Below are positions 59,535 through 64,000 of a stretch of DNA of 64,000 bases, piece by piece. The notes under the pieces are model-generated. The model was not told the origin of the DNA and ran no database searches. It was given only the letters and a program-made list of their open reading frames with translations. Position 1 is the stretch's first letter. Every line of letters begins with the position of its first letter. Both the position numbers and the translations under genes were made by a program. Source of the DNA: CAVRXQ01 sp963831155 (GTDB taxonomy: Bacteria > Actinomycetota > Acidimicrobiia > Acidimicrobiales > Bog-793); assembly GCA_963831155.1 (NCBI GenBank), contig CAWHOY010000005.1, positions 992,001-1,056,000 of the forward strand, read 5' to 3'.

Positions 59535-60307
59535 GTGACAGGAAGGCTGGAGGGTCGCTTCGCCCTCGTCACCGGCGCCGGGAAGGGACTCGGCGTTGCG
59601 ATCGCCGAAGGACTCGCCCGTGAAGGCGCGCACGTCGCCGTCCACTACCGCACCTCGTTGAAAGGTGCCGAAGAGACCGCGGATCGGATCCGCGCGCTCG
59701 GACGCCAGTCGATCCTCGTCCAAGGAGACGTCGCGGAATCAAATGACGTCTCGCGGATGGCCGCCGAAGTCGTGAGCGCGTTCGGCCGGATCGATGTGCT
59801 CGTGAACAACGTCGGAGACATGGCGGCCAGCCAGATGTCGTGGCGCGAGCTGACCCCTGAGTCGCTCGACCACACGCTCAAGCTCGATATCAAAGGCACG
59901 CTTTTGATGACACACGAATTTGGGCGACGGATGCTCGACGACCAGCAATCGGGCGTGATCGTCAACATCGGCTCGCGCGTCGTCGTGGAAGGAAGTCCGC
60001 GCGCGCCCAATACGCCGCGGCAAAGTACGCGATCCTCGGCATCTCGAAGTCATACGCGCACGCGCTCGCCCCGTATGTCCGCGTCAACACCCTCGGCCCG
60101 GGCTTCGTCGAGACGGAGACGCTGCGTGAACGACAGGACTGGAAGACGGGGCGACGCGAAGCGGTGCTGGCGCGCACTCCGCTTGCTCGGATCCCGACTC
60201 CGGAGGACATCGTCCCGCCGGTCGCCTTCCTCGCAAGCGACGACTCGCGTCACATCACCGGCGCTTTTTTGCTCTGCGACGGCGGCCACAGCATGGTCGG
60301 TGCGTGA
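59535..60307 (+). pseudogene. Short-chain dehydrogenase/reductase, frameshifted near 60000
   Basis: The NAD(P)-binding TGAGKGLGVAIAEGLAREG, NNVGD and catalytic Ser region NIGSRVVVEGSPRA read from GTG 59535. The catalytic YAAAKYAILGISKSYAHAL and the ending LGPGFVETETL, FLASDDSRHITGAFLLCDGG are in another frame. The switch falls in the CG run at about 59997-60008 (one base lost or two gained). The corrected product is about 257 residues. The GTGA overlap with the next gene is kept, so this may be a recent mutation or a sequencing error in a CG repeat rather than an old relic. Confidence 0.85.
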
Positions 60308-61236
60308 CCCAAAATCTGAAACTCACGCTCTCCTGCGGAAGCTACGAGATCACGCGCGCGCTAATCGACGGCGAAGTCAGCGCGAAGGACATCGAGTTGA
60401 CGGTGCTTGGCGACGACCGGTTTCGCATCTACAGCCTCCGTCGACGGAACGAGGTCGACGTCGGCGAGTTCAACGTGACCGAGTACTTCCGCGCCCGTGA
60501 GTACGGTCATCCGCTCACGGCGCTCCCGATCTATCCGCATCGACGGTTCCGGCACGGCTACTACTTCGTCAATACCGCTGCGCGCATTCACGATCCGTCG
60601 GACCTGATCGGACGACGCGGTGGGATCGCTGGAACGACGCCCGCAGCCGGCGTCTGGATGCGCGGGATACTCCAAGACCACCACGGCGTGCCGCTCGATG
60701 CCGTCGAGTGGCGCGAGAACCCACTCGAACCGATGGACGGGAGCGACGCGAATACGGCACCGCACACGGTGACCGAGGGCACCCTGCTCGACGGCGAGGT
60801 CGACGTCCTGCTCGCGCCCAGGATCCCGCCGTCGTTCGACCGGCGCGACGTACGGATCGCACGGCTCTTCCCCGACCATGTCGAGCGGTCGGTCGATTAC
60901 TACCGAAAGACGGGGATCTTCCCGATCATGCACGTGCTCACGATCCGCGAGGAGATCCTCGAACGCGAACCCTGGGTGGCGGAAAGCCTCTACGCCGCCT
61001 TCGAAGAGGCGAAGCGCATCGGCTATCAGCGCGCGTCGGACCCACGCCTCACTCCGCTCGCCTTCTTCGAAGCGGCATGGGAGGACCAGCGCGACCTGCT
61101 CGGACCCGACCCGTGGGAGTACGGACTGAGCGAAGCCAACCGCCGGAACCTCGAGACGGTCCTGCGCTACACGCGCGAGCAAGGACGGATCAGCCGCGAG
61201 CCGCTCCTTTCGGAGCTTTTTATCGAGGTTGGCTGA
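60304..61236 (+). CDS. 4,5-dihydroxyphthalate decarboxylase-like / periplasmic-binding-fold protein
   Basis: 310 residues from GTG 60304. KLTLSCGSYEITRALIDGEV opens a type 2 periplasmic-binding fold with no signal peptide. The features VGEFNVTEYFRAREYG, LTALPIYPHRRFRHGYYFVN, LIGRRGGIAGTTPAAGVWMRG and FPIMHVLTIREEIL match proteins annotated as 4,5-dihydroxyphthalate decarboxylase and as ABC substrate-binding-like. The lack of a signal peptide favours a cytosolic enzyme. Its end overlaps the convergent aldolase gene by 17 bases. Confidence 0.87.
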   Translation: MTQNLKLTLSCGSYEITRALIDGEVSAKDIELTVLGDDRFRIYSLRRRNEVDVGEFNVTEYFRAREYGHPLTALPIYPHRRFRHGYYFVNTAARIHDPSDLIGRRGGIAGTTPAAGVWMRGILQDHHGVPLDAVEWRENPLEPMDGSDANTAPHTVTEGTLLDGEVDVLLAPRIPPSFDRRDVRIARLFPDHVERSVDYYRKTGIFPIMHVLTIREEILEREPWVAESLYAAFEEAKRIGYQRASDPRLTPLAFFEAAWEDQRDLLGPDPWEYGLSEANRRNLETVLRYTREQGRISREPLLSELFIEVG

Positions 61237-62281
61237 GGGCGCGGGAGAAGGGGGCCGACGCGAGTCGCACCGCTTCGAGGCCCGATCGGAACTGTTCCTC
61301 GTCGATCACCTTGCATCCCGCCTGGATCATCAGGGCGCGAATCTGATCACATTCAACCGGAATGGGCTTCGGCATCGGCGGACGCATCATCGGATGCGGA
61401 ACGTTGCCAGCGACCCATGCACCGATCTTGGTGCGGACGTGGAGGCGGGACGGCTCGGCGAACACGAACTCCTGCATCTGGCGGAGCCCACCGTCCCAAA
61501 TAGACAAAGCAGTCTCGAGACTGTCGGCCTGGAACGCTCCAATGTGCGCGAGGTGTTGCTCGAGCGAGTAGTTGAAACCTGCCGACAGCCCGCCGTCCAA
61601 GATGCCGGAGGCGATCGCCTCGTGGAAATAACGAGCACCTGAGCCGAGCAGAGCGATGTGCCGCCTGAATCCGCGCAGCGACGCCGCCACCGTCCGCCAG
61701 CCCTGCCAGCTATAGGTCATCTTCCAGGCGACGACGTTCTCGATCTCCTCCACCATCTTCATGACGCCGACGACCGGAAACCCCGGCCCGAATTCGGGCG
61801 TGAAATTCGTCACCGGGTGCATGAAAAGCGGCATGTCCACCGCGGCGTCGACGGCAGCTGCGACGTCCGTCCAGACCTCCGGATAACGAGCGGTGTTCCA
61901 TCCGACCGACACGTCGACCGCCCCCATCGGTGGCAACAACATGAGCGCTTCGGCGCCGACTTCCTTCGCATCCTGCGCGATCTCGATCATCGTCTCGGGA
62001 CGGAGAGCGGCGACACCTGCCACGACCGGTATGCGGCCCCCACACACCTCGACCGCGATCTCGACGGTGCGGCGCGCTTCTTGGCGGCTGAGATAGACGA
62101 GTTCGCCCGCTTCCGAGTTGATAACGACGCCGACACCGCGCTCGGCGAACTCAGGCGCGCTGAGACGCTCCAGGTAACCCCTGAGCGCTGGCTCGTCGAT
62201 GTCGTAACCGCCTTCCGCGAACGGCAGAACGGTCGGGACGAACAGGTAATGAAACGGCTGGCGGCCGAATTCGATCCGCAT
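61220..62281 (-). CDS. Dihydrodipicolinate synthase/N-acetylneuraminate lyase family aldolase
   Basis: 353 residues, longer than the usual 290-300. The Schiff-base Lys is K187 in VVAWKMTYSW. The opening YLFVPTVLPFAEGGYDIDEP and INSEAGELVYLSRQEARRTV match the family substrate region with TGE-like replaced by NSEAGE. The usual Tyr of the L-Y-N-x-P motif is replaced: FMHPVTN (153-159). This subgroup acts as keto-acid aldolases or dehydratases rather than lysine enzymes. It follows livG by 15 bases in the same direction, so uptake and cleavage are linked. Confidence 0.88.
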   Translation of the reverse strand: MRIEFGRQPFHYLFVPTVLPFAEGGYDIDEPALRGYLERLSAPEFAERGVGVVINSEAGELVYLSRQEARRTVEIAVEVCGGRIPVVAGVAALRPETMIEIAQDAKEVGAEALMLLPPMGAVDVSVGWNTARYPEVWTDVAAAVDAAVDMPLFMHPVTNFTPEFGPGFPVVGVMKMVEEIENVVAWKMTYSWQGWRTVAASLRGFRRHIALLGSGARYFHEAIASGILDGGLSAGFNYSLEQHLAHIGAFQADSLETALSIWDGGLRQMQEFVFAEPSRLHVRTKIGAWVAGNVPHPMMRPPMPKPIPVECDQIRALMIQAGCKVIDEEQFRSGLEAVRLASAPFSRALSQPR

Positions 62282-62296
62282 AGAGTCCTTTTGTCG

Positions 62297-63160
62297 TCAG
62301 CTCAGATAAGCACGTCGCACTTCGACGTTTTCCGAGATCTCCTCGTACGTCCCCGACACGATGACCTTTCCGGCCGCCATGACGACGACGCGGTCGCAAA
62401 GCTCGGCGACCAAGTCGAGCGCGTGCTCGACCATGAGAATGCCAACGCCGCGCCGCGCCGCCTCACGCAGTGCGCTCATCAAACCCGGAAGGATCGCCGC
62501 CGCGACCCCAACCATCGGCTCGTCGAGGAGCAGTAGCTGCGGCGATCGGATCAGCGCCATCGCCAGGTCGACGAATCGCCGTTGACCGCCACTCAACTCG
62601 CGCCCGTAGAGGTCGGCGATGTGCGCGAAGCCGTGGCCATCGAGGAGTTGCCAGGCGAGCTCTGAAGCCTCAGCCTCTTGGGAACGTTGTCCGCGGTGAA
62701 GCAGGGTCCGCGTGAGCGACGCTCCTTCTGCTCCGCGGGCGAACGTGACGAGGCCCTCGAATACCGTCATGCCTTCGAAAACGCGCGCTGTCTGGGAGGT
62801 CCGCGCCATCCCGAGCCGCGCTCGGCGGTGGGCCGGGAGTTTCGTCACGTTACGCCCGGCAAAGCGGATCGAGCCCCCGGAAGGACGCAAGTCGCCTGAG
62901 ACCGCGTTCAGCACAGAGGACTTGCCGGCGCCGTTCGGTCCGATCAGGCCGACGATCTCGCCTTGAGCGACGGTGAGTGAGACGCCGTCAACCGCCGGGA
63001 CGCCACCGAATTTGACCCGCAGGCCGCCCACCTCGAGAACCATCGGTCCAGAGACGAATCGCCGCGACGCGTCGCGCTGCTGCGGTGCGACAGTCGCGTG
63101 AACCACAGTGTCAGAGACGCCGCGACCTGCGTCGGTGCTGTCCAGCGCTCGCCTGCTCAT
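62297..63160 (-). CDS. Branched-chain amino-acid-type ABC transporter ATPase (LivG family)
   Basis: 287 residues from ATG 63160 (ATGA overlap with the permease stop). Walker A GPNGAGKSSVLNAV, the LivG-type region RLGMARTSQTARVFEGMTVFEGL, signature ELSGGQRRFVD, Walker B LLLLDEPMVGV and switch His in MVEHALDLV are intact. The N-terminus carries about 37 extra residues before the domain. The D-loop after Walker B is unusual (VGVAAAILPG). Such transporters import amino acids, amides or aromatic acids. LivF, LivH and the binding protein are not in the window. Confidence 0.92.
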   Translation of the reverse strand: MSRRALDSTDAGRGVSDTVVHATVAPQQRDASRRFVSGPMVLEVGGLRVKFGGVPAVDGVSLTVAQGEIVGLIGPNGAGKSSVLNAVSGDLRPSGGSIRFAGRNVTKLPAHRRARLGMARTSQTARVFEGMTVFEGLVTFARGAEGASLTRTLLHRGQRSQEAEASELAWQLLDGHGFAHIADLYGRELSGGQRRFVDLAMALIRSPQLLLLDEPMVGVAAAILPGLMSALREAARRGVGILMVEHALDLVAELCDRVVVMAAGKVIVSGTYEEISENVEVRRAYLS

Positions 63161-64000
63161 CCGGCGGACACGTCCGCTCTCGAAGGCACGCGACCCCTGA
63201 CGGCGATGTGTCGCCGCTCGGGCAGGATCCCGGCCGGTCGCAAGTAGAAGGTGATCAGCCACAACACCGCGATCAGGATCCATTCAAGGTTGTCGGTCAA
63301 GCCGGCGTAGCCGAATTGCGGCAGGAACGATGGCATCGTGCCGAAGATGACCGGCACTAAGAGGGCGCCGATGATCGCTCCGAAGTTGTTCCCGCGGCCG
63401 CCCACATACACGGCGACGAAGACGACAAAGGTCTCGACGAAGCTCCAGGCATCCGGCGACCACGTGCCGAGGAACTCGACGAGTAACGCGCCGCTGAAAC
63501 CAGCGATCGCACCTCCGAGCACGAACACGACGACGCGCAGGGCCTGGATGTTGATCCCGGCGTATCCCGCCAGCACGTCGTCCTCACGTACCGCCCGCAG
63601 CGCTCGGCCCCACGAAGTCCGACACAACCATTCGAGACCGACGTACACGACGAGGCAAATAGCGGCCATCCAACCAACGTAGAACCACTGGTAGCCGTGG
63701 TAGGAAAGGTGGAAGACGCCGTTGAACGGCTTGGGCACACCGGAAAGACCGTTGGCTCCGTCGAAAATCCCAACGGTCGCGATCACGACTTGCGCGGCGA
63801 TGATCGCGACGACGAGCAGGATGATCGCTTGAAAATCTTTACGAATCCTCCGGGTGAGAATTAGTCCGCCGAGCACGAGAGCGAGCGCGGCACCGGCGAG
63901 GGTGCCCATGACAAGTGGAAGCGGAAAGGCCAGCCGCGCACCGAGGATGTAGTGCTGAAACCCGGTCGGGGAGGCAGGGCCGAGAGAGGTGACTGCGGCG
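63157..64000 (-). CDS. Branched-chain amino-acid-type ABC transporter permease (LivM family), N-terminus beyond right edge
   Basis: About 280 codons are visible and the frame stays open to the window end (upstream of the internal ATG at 63909 it reads GFQHYILGARLAFPLPLV), so the true start is to the right. The family EAA-like loop is WGRALRAVREDDVLAGYAGIN (in part), followed by VFVLGGAIAGFSGALL and VYVGGRGNNFGAIIGALLV, then the ending LRPAGILPERR. About seven helices are visible. It pairs with livG through ATGA overlap. Confidence 0.92.
   Translation of the reverse strand, partial: AAVTSLGPASPTGFQHYILGARLAFPLPLVMGTLAGAALALVLGGLILTRRIRKDFQAIILLVVAIIAAQVVIATVGIFDGANGLSGVPKPFNGVFHLSYHGYQWFYVGWMAAICLVVYVGLEWLCRTSWGRALRAVREDDVLAGYAGINIQALRVVVFVLGGAIAGFSGALLVEFLGTWSPDAWSFVETFVVFVAVYVGGRGNNFGAIIGALLVPVIFGTMPSFLPQFGYAGLTDNLEWILIAVLWLITFYLRPAGILPERRHIAVRGRVPSRADVSAG

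Noticed and set aside
1..64000. CRISPR arrays, rRNA genes or phage structural genes.
   Set aside because: No regularly spaced direct repeats, rRNA-like conserved stretches or phage proteins were seen.

Overview
The window is high-GC DNA with dense gene packing, many GTG and TTG starts, and frequent ATGA/GTGA stop-start overlaps. These features, plus the gene content (actinobacterial-type ValRS and CysRS, OmpR-type and IclR regulators, MacAB-like exporters with C-M-R-x-H-G repeat lipoproteins), suggest a free-living actinobacterium, perhaps an Acidimicrobiia-like lineage. That placement is inference from gene style, not a database result. No rRNA gene, intact tRNA gene or CRISPR array was seen.

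Positions 1-12.5k look like core chromosome: a minus-strand cytochrome c maturation operon (ccmABCDEF, ccmF cut by the left edge), GDP-mannose 4,6-dehydratase, a cold-shock protein, cysS divergent from valS, an ABC-2 exporter pair translationally coupled to valS, an AlkA-type glycosylase and a small zincin. Positions 13-15.7k hold a flavin electron-transfer module (ferric-reductase-like membrane flavoprotein, secreted FMN-binding protein, ApbE flavin transferase). Then come a cell-wall amidase that lacks an expected zinc ligand and a CHASE-GGDEF-EAL protein.

Positions 19.4-27.1k form an envelope export and sensing locus: three proteins of one repeat family, a MacB-like permease, its ATPase, an unusual adaptor (coiled coils + Fn3-like domain + peptidoglycan-binding domain), and a divergently transcribed response regulator/histidine kinase. 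Positions 27.1-43k are a mixed accessory region with three DHA2-type MFS exporters (one under a TetR repressor with a visible operator/promoter), RpiB, a HAD phosphatase, Hsp20, OsmC, a Cys-less DksA/TraR protein, an aldo/keto reductase, a SAM-hydrolase-family protein, a siderophore-interacting flavoprotein, DUF5996, and a frameshifted cation-efflux gene.

At 44.2-45.8k an IS481-family element lies against a 3' tRNA fragment and a truncated ECF sigma gene, which looks like the edge of an integrated island. To its right (46-64k) is a catabolic block: an isocitrate-lyase/PEP-mutase-family lyase, a DUF1932 dehydrogenase, a cupin, an IclR regulator, then a tightly coupled operon (CocE-type hydrolase, HyuA, HyuB, MmgE/PrpD, ACMSD-like amidohydrolase, FAA hydrolase, DRE-TIM lyase/synthase, frameshifted SDR, DHP-decarboxylase-like protein). 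It faces a minus-strand DapA-like aldolase and branched-chain-type ABC transporter genes (livG, partial livM). Two matching operator-like sites suggest that IclR controls both ends of this block. Together these genes look like uptake and stepwise ring-opening/decarboxylation of a cyclic amide or carboxylated ring compound whose identity cannot be read from sequence.
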